This document shows, one piece after another, positions 1 to 9,186 of a stretch of DNA of 64,000 bases (within the stretch, counting starts at the first letter, position 1; the number at the start of each line of letters is the position of its first letter). Source of the DNA: an uncultured Bacteroides sp. GTDB lineage: Bacteria > Bacteroidota > Bacteroidia > Cytophagales > Cyclobacteriaceae. The notes beneath the pieces are model-generated. The model saw nothing but the letters and a program-made list of their open reading frames with translations, did no database searches and had not been told where the DNA came from. The stretch covers positions 248,001-312,000 of the forward strand of contig CABHOV010000073.1 in NCBI GenBank assembly GCA_902168185.1, read 5' to 3'. A program made the position numbers and the translations under genes.

Positions 1-180
1 ACACCGTTTACGAAAATTTCATTTTCCCTTGTAGGCAGAAACCTGGCAATCTTATACAAGAAAGTACCGCATGTAGATCCTGAGGCAGCCGTAACCGGCT
101 CCGGAAACATCCAGGGATATGAAGGTGGCGCTATACCAAGTCTCCGGTCATACGGTTTCAGTGTCGCGTTAGGACTTTAA
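1..180 (+). CDS. SusC-like TonB-dependent outer-membrane receptor, C-terminal end (partial)
   Basis: Frame 1 is open from the window edge to a TAA at 178-180, giving 59 residues. The end reads ...GYEGGAIPSLRSYGFSVALGL, which matches the usual close of SusC/RagA-family barrels (P-S-x-R-S-Y-G-F, then alternating hydrophobic residues of the last strand). SusC proteins are outer-membrane transporters for oligosaccharides or peptides energised by TonB. The SusD-like gene begins 28 nt downstream on the same strand, the standard SusC-SusD order. Substrate and N-terminal features lie outside the window. Confidence 0.88.
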   Translation, partial: TPFTKISFSLVGRNLAILYKKVPHVDPEAAVTGSGNIQGYEGGAIPSLRSYGFSVALGL

Positions 181-207
181 TAAGTTGTATACCTTAATGA
201 TTCACAA

Positions 208-1662
208 ATGAAATATATACATAAAAATATACTCGCTATAGGTGTGGCGTTTTCGATGGTCATCGCCTGTACAAATGATTTTGAAGAAACCAATGTTAAT
301 CCCAATCAGCCTGGTGAAGTTCCGACTGCTTATCTTTTTACCTATGCAGTGGAAACAATCCTGGATCAACTATACGGAGGATTTGACAATTCGCGCGTAG
401 GCATGACGTTGGCGCAGTATTGGTCACAAAACCAATATACTGAAGAAAGCCGCTATCAGTACAGGCCCGCTACCAACAATACAACATGGAACACATTCTA
501 TACCGGGTTGTATAATCTTCAGGAAATTATACGGATCAACGAAGCAAGCGAGCTGGAGCGTAGCGACAATGAGATCGCTGTGGCGCGTATTATGAAAGTA
601 TGGGCCTTCCAGTTTTTAACGGATGTATATGGAGATATACCCTACGAACAAGCGTTGCTTGCAGCCGATCAGAATGTGTCTCCGGCATATTCAAAGCAGG
701 AAGAAATTTACCCTGATTTACTTCAGGAGCTACGGGAAGCGCGTGATCAGATTAATGAATCGGAAGCTGGCTTCGGCGATGCCGATATCATCTATAGTGG
801 TGATATGTCCAAATGGAAAAAGTTTGCAAACTCCCTTATACTTCGTGTAGCCATCCGCATGGTTGACCGCTTGGAAACAGAATCTTTGCAGGCTATAGAG
901 GAAGCCTATGCAGGCGCATTCAAAAGTAATGAAGATAATGCATTGATCAATTACCTCGAGGCACAGCCTAGTACAAACCCGCTATATGTAGATGTTGTTG
1001 TCGGTAATCGCATCGATTTTTCAAGCAGTGATGTATTGGTAAATGAACTGCTGGAAAGAGATGACCCGCGTGTTGCGGCATATTTCGAGCCGTCTGTTAC
1101 CAGTGAGAATTTTGTAGGCAGACCTTTTGGACAAAACGCAGCGGCTGCCAATGCACTTAATCCCAATGACGTTTCTCAATTGAGTAGCGAGGTGCTTGAA
1201 CCTGATTTTCCGGGTATGCTGATGGATTATGCGGAAGTAAATTTCATACTGGCCGAAGCGGCACAACGCGGTGCAAATGTTGGTATGGCAGCTTCAGAAT
1301 TTTATGAAGAAGGAATCCGCGCATCGATGGAGTACTGGAATGTAGGGACACCGACATCAATCGAAGAGTATATTTCAAATAATCCGTATGATCCTGCTAA
1401 CTGGAGACAATCAATCGGTATTCAAAAATGGATTGCCTTGTACATGCAGGGATTTCAGGGATGGATTGAATGGAGGAGACTTGATTTTACAGGCGTTTTA
1501 AAAATGCCGGTAAGCGGTCCGCTTATCGATATAAACCAGGTGCCGGTAAGAAGAACCTATCCTGCCGACGAACAAACTCTCAATAAGATAAATTATACCA
1601 ACGCTGTACAAAATATGGGTGCAGATACCTTTACAACAAAAGTATGGTGGGATGTTAATTGA
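208..1662 (+). CDS. SusD/RagB-family nutrient-binding outer-membrane lipoprotein
   Basis: This 484-aa protein has a short signal peptide ending in a lipobox with Cys21 (SMVIAC), so it should be a surface lipoprotein. The composition (many W, Y and N), a starting segment with NVNPNQP, and helical TPR-like stretches resemble the SusD-like_2 subfamily; members of normal SusD families are about 450-600 aa. SusD proteins cap the SusC barrel and capture the glycan or peptide before import. It is directly downstream of the SusC tail (28 nt) and 13-19 nt upstream of another lipoprotein gene, so the three are probably one operon. No degradative enzyme is adjacent, so the substrate cannot be inferred. 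Confidence 0.9.
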   Translation: MKYIHKNILAIGVAFSMVIACTNDFEETNVNPNQPGEVPTAYLFTYAVETILDQLYGGFDNSRVGMTLAQYWSQNQYTEESRYQYRPATNNTTWNTFYTGLYNLQEIIRINEASELERSDNEIAVARIMKVWAFQFLTDVYGDIPYEQALLAADQNVSPAYSKQEEIYPDLLQELREARDQINESEAGFGDADIIYSGDMSKWKKFANSLILRVAIRMVDRLETESLQAIEEAYAGAFKSNEDNALINYLEAQPSTNPLYVDVVVGNRIDFSSSDVLVNELLERDDPRVAAYFEPSVTSENFVGRPFGQNAAAANALNPNDVSQLSSEVLEPDFPGMLMDYAEVNFILAEAAQRGANVGMAASEFYEEGIRASMEYWNVGTPTSIEEYISNNPYDPANWRQSIGIQKWIALYMQGFQGWIEWRRLDFTGVLKMPVSGPLIDINQVPVRRTYPADEQTLNKINYTNAVQNMGADTFTTKVWWDVN

Positions 1663-1675
1663 TGCTTTAAAATGT

Positions 1676-2029
1676 ATGACTATGAAAAAGGACAGTAGAC
1701 TATATTATTACCTGATTATACTATTTATGACCGGCAGCATGCTTGTGGCTTGTGATACTGAAGGCGAGGAGAGTATGTCTTGGCGACCTGGTAACAGCTT
1801 ACACATTGTTGGTCCTGATGAAATTGAAGCAGGCTCTGAGGAGTCTTATTATGTAGATGGCTTTACGATAAAGGAAACCTATACATGGCAATTGGATGGC
1901 GCCCCTATAACGCCTACGCGAAACGGAGAGTTTGTAGCGCTTGAATTTGAAGATGAAGGCGAACATACCCTCACGGTTACCAACGGTAAATATACCGGTA
2001 CATTGAATGTTACGGTCGTAGAGGAATAG
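1676..2029 (+). CDS. Small lipoprotein with PKD/Ig-like fold, SusCD-associated
   Basis: The longer reading from 1619 would overlap susD, so I prefer a start at 1676 (MTMKKD) or 1682 (MKKD). Either gives a signal peptide with lipobox GSMLVAC. The mature part, about 90 aa, is a single beta-rich domain with the pattern of a PKD or Ig-like module: VGPDEIEAGS, then TYTWQLDGAPI, then EGEHTLTVTNGKYTGTLNVTV. It is the last gene of the SusC/SusD group and is followed by a strong hairpin. Small surface lipoproteins in this position often bind the same ligand as SusD (known for SusE/F-like genes); that role is inference here. Confidence 0.75.
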   Translation: MTMKKDSRLYYYLIILFMTGSMLVACDTEGEESMSWRPGNSLHIVGPDEIEAGSEESYYVDGFTIKETYTWQLDGAPITPTRNGEFVALEFEDEGEHTLTVTNGKYTGTLNVTVVEE

Positions 2030-2080
2030 ATTGAAATTATTTGATGGAGTATAATTAGGAATTAACATCCATCAGAATTA

Positions 2081-2130
2081 GGGTGTGGCTTAATAGCATG
2101 TTTAAAAAAAAATGCTTCTAGGCCACACCT
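2081..2130. terminator. Bidirectional hairpin terminator
   Basis: An outer stem GGTGTGGC (2082-2089) pairs with GCCACACC (2122-2129), and an inner AGCAT (2095-2099) pairs with ATGCT (2112-2116). An A-run lies in the loop and a T-rich stretch follows. It sits between the converging SusCD-type operon (ends 2029) and the acyltransferase gene (ends 2144), so it can serve both strands. Confidence 0.75.
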
Positions 2131-2143
2131 TTAACTTTTAATA

Positions 2144-3259
2144 TTAAACAACTTCTTTTATCAAAGGAGTGCGAACCAATAATGCTCCGATCAAAAAAGA
2201 TATAGCAATGGTTAGTATACCGGTGATGATGAACTTTAAGATGCCTGCCAAGTGGAGATCTTTCAGTAATACTGCAATGGATACCAGGACGAGCGGATGT
2301 ATAATGTAAACAACGTAAGCATAACGTGATAATGCTTTTAGCAACGGACCTTGATTATTCCATTTATACTTTCCGATGGCGAGCAAGGCAATAATGATCG
2401 ATATCCCCAACAGTTGCTCCCATATAGCATTCACAAATGACTGGATTGTAAATCCTCCCAAAAACGCATCGACTTCGGTGTGCGTAATAACCTTTAGTAT
2501 ATAAATGCACGGAAAGCCAATGAATACAAGTCCTACAGCAAGCCATAGCCATAGCTTACCTCGTGTAGATGGCAATGCAGGTAACCATTGGTTGCGATAC
2601 GCTATAATACCAACTGTAAATAAAGCAATGTATTGCGGGAAATGTGCAAGCTGAAAACCAAAGGGCGGTAAGGTCACTCCGATTGGAAATACGATGCGCA
2701 CGAGAAACGAAATAATACCCAGTGCTATAGCAAATAGAAAAACTGATTTGTTGCCGGGAAGAGGTAGTGGCGAGAAATCTTTTCTGTCACGGAATCGTTG
2801 CGTCAGCCAGAATATACATGTAAAGAGAAGTAATGCAGCTGTAAACCAGAGTACACCAACTTCGATCCAATGCTCACGATTCAGGTAGTAATCTTTGAAG
2901 GATAGCCCAGGATACTGATGTGCTATAGCTATATAGATCGTAAAAGGCGCTATAACAAGTGAGTAAAATACAAGCGGAATTCCCAGTCGTTTAAAGCGAT
3001 CGAGTATAAATTTACTTTCGCCCTTCCGATCATAGGAAGCTGGTATAAAATAGGACGATAAGAAAAAGAACAACCCCATGAAGAAAGCCTGATTCGTGGA
3101 TACAAACACAGTAAACAATAATCCAGCAGCGAACCCATCAGCTTCTTCTTTATAGTACCATCCACCGGGGGCGCCATACGTAATGGCTGCATGATGAAGA
3201 ATGACCAACATAGTAAGAAATACCCGGATGTTGTCAATGTAACTTTCTCTATCTTTCAA
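2144..3259 (-). CDS. Acyltransferase-3 family integral membrane protein (OpgC-like)
   Basis: The 371-aa protein opens with RESYIDNIRVFLTMLVILHHAAITYG, the typical first helix of acyltransferase family 3, with the conserved His pair (HH) near residue 22. About ten hydrophobic segments follow, ending with SRYAYVVYIIHPLVLVSIAV, the family's late 'YxxYxxHP' motif. These enzymes transfer acetyl, succinyl or similar groups to sugars at the membrane. The layout is closest to OpgC/MdoC-type glucan modifiers and fungal-like relatives, but the substrate is not shown. A cyclic glucan synthase is encoded in this window, about 45 kb away; any link is speculation. Confidence 0.85.
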   Translation of the reverse strand: MKDRESYIDNIRVFLTMLVILHHAAITYGAPGGWYYKEEADGFAAGLLFTVFVSTNQAFFMGLFFFLSSYFIPASYDRKGESKFILDRFKRLGIPLVFYSLVIAPFTIYIAIAHQYPGLSFKDYYLNREHWIEVGVLWFTAALLLFTCIFWLTQRFRDRKDFSPLPLPGNKSVFLFAIALGIISFLVRIVFPIGVTLPPFGFQLAHFPQYIALFTVGIIAYRNQWLPALPSTRGKLWLWLAVGLVFIGFPCIYILKVITHTEVDAFLGGFTIQSFVNAIWEQLLGISIIIALLAIGKYKWNNQGPLLKALSRYAYVVYIIHPLVLVSIAVLLKDLHLAGILKFIITGILTIAISFLIGALLVRTPLIKEVV

Positions 3260-3321
3260 AATATAGGGTTTTTATAGTGACCAGGCCTAAACGTAAAGGT
3301 TGCCTGAAGAATGCGAAATGT

Positions 3322-3708
3322 TTAATCTGCAGCGATCGCTTCAACTTCAAGTTTCCATTTTGTTTCCAACAACTGACAGCAGATAACCGTAAGTGTGGGC
3401 TCATGATCACCGAGAAACTTTTTTCTTAACGCCATATTTTCAGCATCATACTCCGGACTCGATAGATAGGTCCTCACCGAGATCAGGTTGTTGTACGACA
3501 TGTTTGCCGATTTTAAGATCTCTCCTATATACTTCCAGATCAACTCACCTTGTTCTGTAAACGATTCTGGCATTGACTGTCCATCTTTTTCATAGCCATT
3601 CAATCCACTTATAAACAAGTGTCGTGAACCGCTGGAGGTTTCTATAGCGTGGCTATAATTTTTGTATTGGGGAAACAGCGAAGTAGGGTTGTGTTTAAGG
3701 ATAGCCAT
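3322..3708 (-). CDS. RidA/YjgF/YER057c-family protein lacking the catalytic Arg
   Basis: At 128 aa it has the length and the order of motifs of the Rid family: HLFISGLNGYEKDG early, then LISVRTYLSS, and near the end the strand that normally carries P-A-R-T/S. RidA proteins hydrolyse reactive 2-aminoacrylate and other imines and form trimers. Here the end reads EPTLTVICCQLL, so the position of the substrate-binding Arg (Arg105 in E. coli RidA) appears to be Leu. This fits the Rid subfamilies without deaminase activity, some of which bind other ligands. It stands between the acyltransferase and the LytTR regulator, all on the minus strand, with a 66-nt gap to the regulator. Confidence 0.8.
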   Translation of the reverse strand: MAILKHNPTSLFPQYKNYSHAIETSSGSRHLFISGLNGYEKDGQSMPESFTEQGELIWKYIGEILKSANMSYNNLISVRTYLSSPEYDAENMALRKKFLGDHEPTLTVICCQLLETKWKLEVEAIAAD

Positions 3709-3774
3709 ATATTTGTGTGAAGATGTAAGGATTAATCTGTATCAGATCGATTATTTTAAAGGTAAAATTCTTTG

Positions 3775-4518
3775 CTACCGCTCAAACATTCCTAAAAATT
3801 GCTGCTTCTTGTCGGCAGACATTTCGAGTTCTTTATTATTCTTCATCGTTACCGATCCTCCTTTGCCTTTCGTATAGCGGATAACATAGTCAGGGTTGAT
3901 CAGATAGGAGCGATGAATACGAAGGAAACGATGTTCCTTTAAAATCTCCTCAAAATATTTTAAAGTTTTGCAGATCAGAAGTGATGTGTTGCTGCTGTCC
4001 ATATAAAAACGTGTGAAGTTATCAGCCGCTTCGCAGTATAGGATGGTGTTGATGGCAATAATCTCAAAGCCCTCCATGGTAGGCAGCATGATTTTTTGAT
4101 TGACAGGCGTTCGTATATTATCAATCAACACGTTGGTGTGTCGTGTATAGTTTACTTCTTCACGCTCGCTTTTTATTTTCTCTACAGCTTTTACCAACTC
4201 ATCTATATTTATAGGCTTTAGTAAATAATATGACGCACTTTTATTTAGCGCTTGTATAGCGTAATTGTCGAAGGCCGTAACAAAAACGGTTTCGAACGTA
4301 ATGTTGTCTATACTGTCAAGCAGATCAAAACCGTTACCATAAGGCATCTCTATATCCAGAAATACTATATCCGGATTGTGTTTCAGAATGGCTTCTTTGC
4401 CGGTAGAAACAGATTCACCAAAGCCACACACTTGCACATCCGGACAATACTTCGTCAGGTAGTTTGCCAGAATTTTGCGGCTATCTTCTTCATCATCTAT
4501 AATTACAGCCTTCATCAT
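3775..4518 (-). CDS. LytTR-family response regulator
   Basis: A receiver domain fills residues 1-120, with acidic pocket D8/D9, phosphoacceptor D55 (FLDIEMP), the Thr/Ser of FVTAFD and Lys of LLKPI. A LytTR DNA-binding domain follows (residues about 140-245; FLRIHRSYLINPDYV is diagnostic). LytTR domains bind paired imperfect direct repeats upstream of target genes. The start codon overlaps the stop of the upstream kinase gene by 4 nt (4515-4518), so the pair is translationally coupled and forms a two-component system. Targets are unknown. Confidence 0.95.
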   Translation of the reverse strand: MMKAVIIDDEEDSRKILANYLTKYCPDVQVCGFGESVSTGKEAILKHNPDIVFLDIEMPYGNGFDLLDSIDNITFETVFVTAFDNYAIQALNKSASYYLLKPINIDELVKAVEKIKSEREEVNYTRHTNVLIDNIRTPVNQKIMLPTMEGFEIIAINTILYCEAADNFTRFYMDSSNTSLLICKTLKYFEEILKEHRFLRIHRSYLINPDYVIRYTKGKGGSVTMKNNKELEMSADKKQQFLGMFER

Positions 4519-6422
4519 GCTATTTTATTTTGTTTACCGATCGGCAGGAATAGGCGCACATGCGTTCCATGATCGATACCATCTTCAATTTGTACCCGGT
4601 AATGTACATTATATACCTTGTTGATAATTGCCAATCGTTCCTCAATATTTTTTAACCCGGTGGAATTGTGCTTTTTTTGATTCTCTGTTTTTAGTTCTGC
4701 CGATCGCTTGCGCCCGATACCGTCATCTGTAATCTCCGCTACCAGGTTTCCATTTTGCTTATAGAAATGAAGCAGTAATTTGCCCTTCTCATTTTTATAC
4801 CGGAGTCCATGCCATACAGCATTCTCAATATAGGGCTGGATTAACATGGGCGGTACCTGTATGGATTCGGTGTTAATCGTCTCATCAACTTTTATTTCAT
4901 AGTCAAATTTGTCGCGGAATCTATAGTGCTCCAGCTTCAGATATAGCGCGAGTATTTCTTGCTCTTTCTGCAGAGGAATGAAGTCTTCTTGTGAATGTTC
5001 CAGGACAAGCCGCATCAGTAATGCAAATTCAGAAAGAAAGCGGTTGGCAGTTCGTTCATCTTGCTGTGAAATAAATTGATTAACGGAATTCAAAGCATTA
5101 AAAATAAAATGCGGATTCATTTGACCGCGTAGGGATTTAAGCGCCAGTAATCGATTTGCCAATTTACTGGCTTGCGCATTTTTGAAAATAAAGAATGACG
5201 TAACAGCGATAATCAGAATGATCACTAATAAACCGTAAATAACAAGTTGTTGTCTGAATACAGTTTCCTGTTCGATAGTCTGCCCTATATATACGTCTTT
5301 TGTGTATTCTTCAATATCTTTTTGCTTTCGGATTAGTTCAGACTTTTCGGTTAGCCGGCTCTCATTCAGCTTTTCGTTCTTCTTCATTGCGTCACTATAT
5401 CTTTTATAAGCATATAGTGCTTTAGTATCCTGTCCGTTTTTTTCGTAGAGGTTGGCAAGCGACAAAAACGCGTTCGCCTGTTCTTTAGGATTGTTCAGTG
5501 TGTCCGCAATGTGAGCAGCTTCTTCTGCTTCTTTTATCGCAGCCGATGTTTCGCCTTTGGCATCCAGACTCTTGCTGATCGCTACCTTATCTTTGGTGAC
5601 TTCCGTCAGGTTGTTTGACTCAAGGTTGTACTCTATAGACTGCTTGCGCAAATCGATTTCCTCATCATACATTTTCTTTTGCTGTAGTACATCTGCGATC
5701 TCGTCTTTTGTTTCCTGTACTGCTATTTCTTCCCGCGGACTTACGCTCTTGCCACTGCGAATCGTATTCAACGAGTTGTCGTATAGCTTGGGAGATTTAT
5801 TAGATTCATTCAGCTGCACATTCACTTTTGCTATTTGATTTGCCACTTGCGGATTTATGCCCTTTTTTGACTGCGGTATACTCTCCAATACCTTTAACGC
5901 TTCCGCGTAATTGTTCATCTGGTAGTATACTTCTGATATAGCAATTTTAATTTCTGTTTGCTGCGTATTTCTTAATGGGAGTGATAAACCTTGTTGATAG
6001 TATTGTAAGGCTGCATTGTAATCTTCGAGTTTAAGACTCATATCACCCAGGCCTTTTAATGTTGTTATATATTGTGGTGAGGTGGTATAATCAGAAAGCT
6101 TCTCATAAGCACGCAAGTAATTTTCGTGCGCCAGCTTCCATTCTAAAATGCCTTCATTGATCTCGGCCAGTAATATATAGCACTTCGCTTCATTGAAGTC
6201 ATCATGCTGTGCAACACTCATTGCCAAGGCTTCCCGTACTTTGTCGAGGGCCTCATCGGGATTTTTATTTTTCGCGGACTCCGCTTCTTTTAACAACTGC
6301 TCTGCATCCCTTTGATTAGATCGTTGCTTCAGACTTTTGTATGACTCTTTCTGCGCAAAGCAATCTTTCGCCATCAACAGAGCAGCAGTAATGAAACCGT
6401 ATACCAATAACTTTTGAATCAT
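4515..6422 (-). CDS. LytS-type sensor histidine kinase with periplasmic TPR repeats
   Basis: The 635-aa protein has a signal peptide (cleavage near CFAQ-KE), then about 350 residues of TPR-like helices (for example YNAALQYYQQGLSLPL, ANAFLSLANLYEKNGQDTKALYAYKRY), a coiled-coil, one transmembrane helix at about 395-417, and a His_kinase (PF06580) domain with H438 in QMNPHFIFNALNSV. A C-terminal HATPase region has the DDGIGR and GTHVRLFLP motifs. This TPR-TM-LytS layout is common in Bacteroidota. It acts with the overlapping LytTR regulator. The sensed signal is not evident; TPRs suggest a protein or peptide partner in the periplasm. Confidence 0.93.
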   Translation of the reverse strand: MIQKLLVYGFITAALLMAKDCFAQKESYKSLKQRSNQRDAEQLLKEAESAKNKNPDEALDKVREALAMSVAQHDDFNEAKCYILLAEINEGILEWKLAHENYLRAYEKLSDYTTSPQYITTLKGLGDMSLKLEDYNAALQYYQQGLSLPLRNTQQTEIKIAISEVYYQMNNYAEALKVLESIPQSKKGINPQVANQIAKVNVQLNESNKSPKLYDNSLNTIRSGKSVSPREEIAVQETKDEIADVLQQKKMYDEEIDLRKQSIEYNLESNNLTEVTKDKVAISKSLDAKGETSAAIKEAEEAAHIADTLNNPKEQANAFLSLANLYEKNGQDTKALYAYKRYSDAMKKNEKLNESRLTEKSELIRKQKDIEEYTKDVYIGQTIEQETVFRQQLVIYGLLVIILIIAVTSFFIFKNAQASKLANRLLALKSLRGQMNPHFIFNALNSVNQFISQQDERTANRFLSEFALLMRLVLEHSQEDFIPLQKEQEILALYLKLEHYRFRDKFDYEIKVDETINTESIQVPPMLIQPYIENAVWHGLRYKNEKGKLLLHFYKQNGNLVAEITDDGIGRKRSAELKTENQKKHNSTGLKNIEERLAIINKVYNVHYRVQIEDGIDHGTHVRLFLPIGKQNKIA

Positions 6423-6604
6423 GTCAGGACTTAATATCGGAAAGTTAACATTATAATTTTTATCGATTTTCAGGCTTCATGGCAAGTTTTACGGGTTCAC
6501 TCAGTCAATTGTTCACTTCCCTCGGTGAAGGTGTGGCTTTACGGAGTTTAGGTATCGTCTCACGTTTTTTCGCGTAAAATTTACTCAAACAAACACTGAA
6601 TTTT

Positions 6605-7765
6605 ATGAAGCCATTATCGTACTCCAGCATCATTCCCAAAGCGGTTGTATTCTCTATTGCTATACTCTTGATGGGATTTAGGTCAGGTGATTCGTCCGAT
6701 AGAGACGATCGCGAACCTGCCAGTCAACAGACCATTATGCTCGCGCTCCTGCTCGATACCAGCAATAGCATGGACGGTCTCATCGATCAGGCTAAATCGC
6801 AGTTATGGAAAATAGTAAATGAATTGGCGGCCGCTAAATGTGGTGACGGCACGCAGCCGAATATTAAGATTGCGCTATATGAATATGGCAATGATGGTTT
6901 ACCTTCATCAGAAGGGTATATACGACAAGTAAGCCCGCTGTCGCAAGACCTTGATGTTATTTCAGAGAAACTATTCTCGTTGCGTACAAATGGTGGAAGT
7001 GAATTTTGTGGGCACGTAATAAAAACGTCCTTGAATCAATTAGCGTGGTCTGCATCCAATGCAGACTTAAAAATGATTTTCATTGCAGGGAATGAGCCCT
7101 TTACGCAAGGAAGTGTATCGTATCAATTGGCGTGTGCTGCTGCGAAAGAAAAAGGCGTTGTAGTGAACACTATATTTTGTGGTGACTTCAATGAAGGAAT
7201 CACTACGAACTGGAAGGATGGCGCTGACCTCACAGGTGGTACTTTTATGAGCATCGAACAAAACAGTAAGACAGTATATATTACTACGCCGTACGATGAT
7301 CAGATTGCTGCACTGAATGATAAGCTGAATACTACCTATGTATATTATGGAAGTACAGGTTCCTACAAGAAAGAACAACAGGTTGTTCAGGATAATAATG
7401 CAAGTAGTTATGGACAAGCAAACAAGGCAGAACGTGCTGTTTCGAAGAGCTCGCATGCCTATAAGAATTCAAGCTGGGATTTGGTAGATGCCGCAAAGGA
7501 TAACGAGAAAGTGATTACTGAAACAAAAGCGGACGACCTTCCTAAAGAAATGCGTTCGATGACGGTCGAGCAACGCAAAGTATATGTAAAACAAAAATCG
7601 GAAGAACGTAAGAAAATCCAGGCTGAGATTTTAACCTTAAACAAGCAACGCCAACAGTATATTACCAAAAATACATCGCAGCAAAATAAAGATGCTATGC
7701 TGGATGCAACGATGATCAAGTCTATAAAGACCAAAGGTAATGCTAAAAATTTAAAGTGGGAGTAG
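6605..7765 (+). CDS. Secreted or periplasmic von Willebrand factor A domain protein
   Basis: The 386-aa protein has an N-terminal hydrophobic signal segment (residues about 11-25). A vWA domain follows from about residue 44, with the MIDAS motif DTSNS starting at D51, a Thr around residue 109 (SLRTNGGSEFCG) and FIAGNEPF, which here replaces the usual DGxP. The C-terminal quarter is a highly charged helix (EQRKVYVKQKSEERKKIQAEILTLNKQRQQY), probably a coiled coil. vWA domains bind protein partners through a divalent metal. It is transcribed divergently from the TPR kinase and ends at a strong terminator. Function unknown; a scaffold at the envelope is a plausible inference. Confidence 0.8.
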   Translation: MKPLSYSSIIPKAVVFSIAILLMGFRSGDSSDRDDREPASQQTIMLALLLDTSNSMDGLIDQAKSQLWKIVNELAAAKCGDGTQPNIKIALYEYGNDGLPSSEGYIRQVSPLSQDLDVISEKLFSLRTNGGSEFCGHVIKTSLNQLAWSASNADLKMIFIAGNEPFTQGSVSYQLACAAAKEKGVVVNTIFCGDFNEGITTNWKDGADLTGGTFMSIEQNSKTVYITTPYDDQIAALNDKLNTTYVYYGSTGSYKKEQQVVQDNNASSYGQANKAERAVSKSSHAYKNSSWDLVDAAKDNEKVITETKADDLPKEMRSMTVEQRKVYVKQKSEERKKIQAEILTLNKQRQQYITKNTSQQNKDAMLDATMIKSIKTKGNAKNLKWE

Positions 7766-7780
7766 TTGGTGAATAGATCA

Positions 7781-7817
7781 AAGGCAACGTATTTATTTTG
7801 ATGCGTTGCCTTTTTGT
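7781..7817 (+). terminator. Rho-independent terminator of the vWA gene
   Basis: Stem GGCAACG (7783-7789) pairs with CGTTGCC (7804-7810), the loop is 14 nt, and a T-run follows at 7811-7815. Confidence 0.85.
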
Positions 7818-7854
7818 TCTTGTATATAATGATTGTATTTTTCTATAGGGTTTT

Positions 7855-8829
7855 ATGAACTATATCTTACTTCTCGTTACAGTTTTATTAATTCAATTAA
7901 ATGTTATCGCTCAAACAAGCGATAAAAGGGTATTTCTGGAGACTTCAAAAAAAGCGAATCACTACTATGTGAATTTACATGAAACAGATGCGCTGGTGTT
8001 TGAGATGGAAACATTTTTACATGGCCCTGAAATGGGATATGCTATAAGAAACATAGATACCCTTATACGGCAATCCGATGGCGCTTACACTGGCAGGCAG
8101 ATGAAAATTATTAAGAAGAAAGATGCACTATATCTGATTCGTGAGTCAAAGAAAAAGAAAGAAATGCCTTTAGTAAATGTAGCGGATAGCGCTTCCGCAA
8201 ATGCTCATTTAAACAATTCGTATTACCTCGAACGGTATTTGGAAATGAGTAAGGAAATAAATAACGCCTTCCCGCTTTGGAATGGTTCGTGGGATAGATT
8301 CAGTACATGGCAGAGCCTTGATAATAAAGAAATAAATTATAGGGCGTTCCGAACATTTGCTGACGAAAGGATAAAGTTGATGAAGGATAGTATTGTTGAA
8401 GAACAGAATCGTTGTGCAGTATTAATGAATTATTTGATTCAGAATATAACAACTATAAACTATACGGCGTTAAGGGACAGTGTAGCAAAGTTGTTAGTCA
8501 ATGATTCGAGTACTTACAAATTGGTATACCAACTGCAGCCAAGCGCTTACTTTCAGAAAGTGATATACCAGGTGGCAAAGGAGCATCCCGAATTTTTCTT
8601 CCGGCTTGCAGAGGAATACACTTCCAAGGACCAATACTATATTTTTAATTCAATAGGCGCCCATGATAAAGACGTATTAGCAAAGCTTAAATTAGTTGAG
8701 GGGCACGATAAAATTAAAAAGGCTTTCTTTAAAGATATTAAATTCCGAAAGCGTATGCCTTTTGTCGCAGTAGGTTTGGCACTTGCAGAGTGTGTTGGTT
8801 TGGTGCTTCTTTTTGTGGCTATATTTTAG
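7855..8829 (+). CDS. Uncharacterised exported protein with C-terminal membrane helix
   Basis: I do not recognise this 324-aa protein. It has an N-terminal signal peptide (MNYILLLVTVLLIQLNVIAQ, cleavage after AQ), a mixed helical body rich in Y, K and N, and a C-terminal hydrophobic helix (PFVAVGLALAECVGLVLLFVAIF), so the body would lie in the periplasm with a C-terminal anchor. It begins 38 nt after the terminator of the vWA gene, so it likely has its own promoter. It ends 12 nt from the converging small lipoprotein gene. The reading frame is intact, with the codon use of its neighbours. Confidence 0.7.
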   Translation: MNYILLLVTVLLIQLNVIAQTSDKRVFLETSKKANHYYVNLHETDALVFEMETFLHGPEMGYAIRNIDTLIRQSDGAYTGRQMKIIKKKDALYLIRESKKKKEMPLVNVADSASANAHLNNSYYLERYLEMSKEINNAFPLWNGSWDRFSTWQSLDNKEINYRAFRTFADERIKLMKDSIVEEQNRCAVLMNYLIQNITTINYTALRDSVAKLLVNDSSTYKLVYQLQPSAYFQKVIYQVAKEHPEFFFRLAEEYTSKDQYYIFNSIGAHDKDVLAKLKLVEGHDKIKKAFFKDIKFRKRMPFVAVGLALAECVGLVLLFVAIF

Positions 8830-8841
8830 AAAAAGAAAACT

Positions 8842-9186
8842 CTATTTATACCCTAGCGTCAATATGCAGAGTGTGGCGATGTTAGTTACTTTTTCATTGT
8901 TTACAGACTCAATGCCTTTGGTAGCTTCATTGATACATGCTCTTAATTCTATCGACCTTTGAAGTAGAATTTCCATAGACACTGTCTTGTCTATATAAGC
9001 AATAAAGTCTGAACATGTAGCAAGCTTATTTTCTTCGGTTGAGTTTTTCCATTCTAAAATTCGGGAATTATGAAGATCACCCCCTACATACCATTTCTTC
9101 TCAGAAGTAGATGTTGTTGTGCTACGATTGTCTCCACAGTTAACAACTAGCAGGCTAATTATAGCGATGATTAATGTTTTTCTCAT
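8842..9186 (-). CDS. Small hypothetical lipoprotein
   Basis: This 114-aa product has a signal peptide with lipobox LLVVNC (Cys17), a Ser/Thr-rich linker (STTTSTSEKK) and a short domain with three Cys residues (ATCSD, RACIN, ATLCIL). No family is recognised. It converges on the preceding gene with a 12-nt gap. Codon use is less typical than that of the housekeeping genes and the gene may be lineage specific. Confidence 0.6.
   Translation of the reverse strand: MRKTLIIAIISLLVVNCGDNRSTTTSTSEKKWYVGGDLHNSRILEWKNSTEENKLATCSDFIAYIDKTVSMEILLQRSIELRACINEATKGIESVNNEKVTNIATLCILTLGYK

Noticed and set aside
2144-3259. Acyltransferase-3 as the modifying enzyme for the cyclic glucan
   Set aside because: It is about 45 kb from the synthase with no shared regulation visible, so the link has no sequence support.
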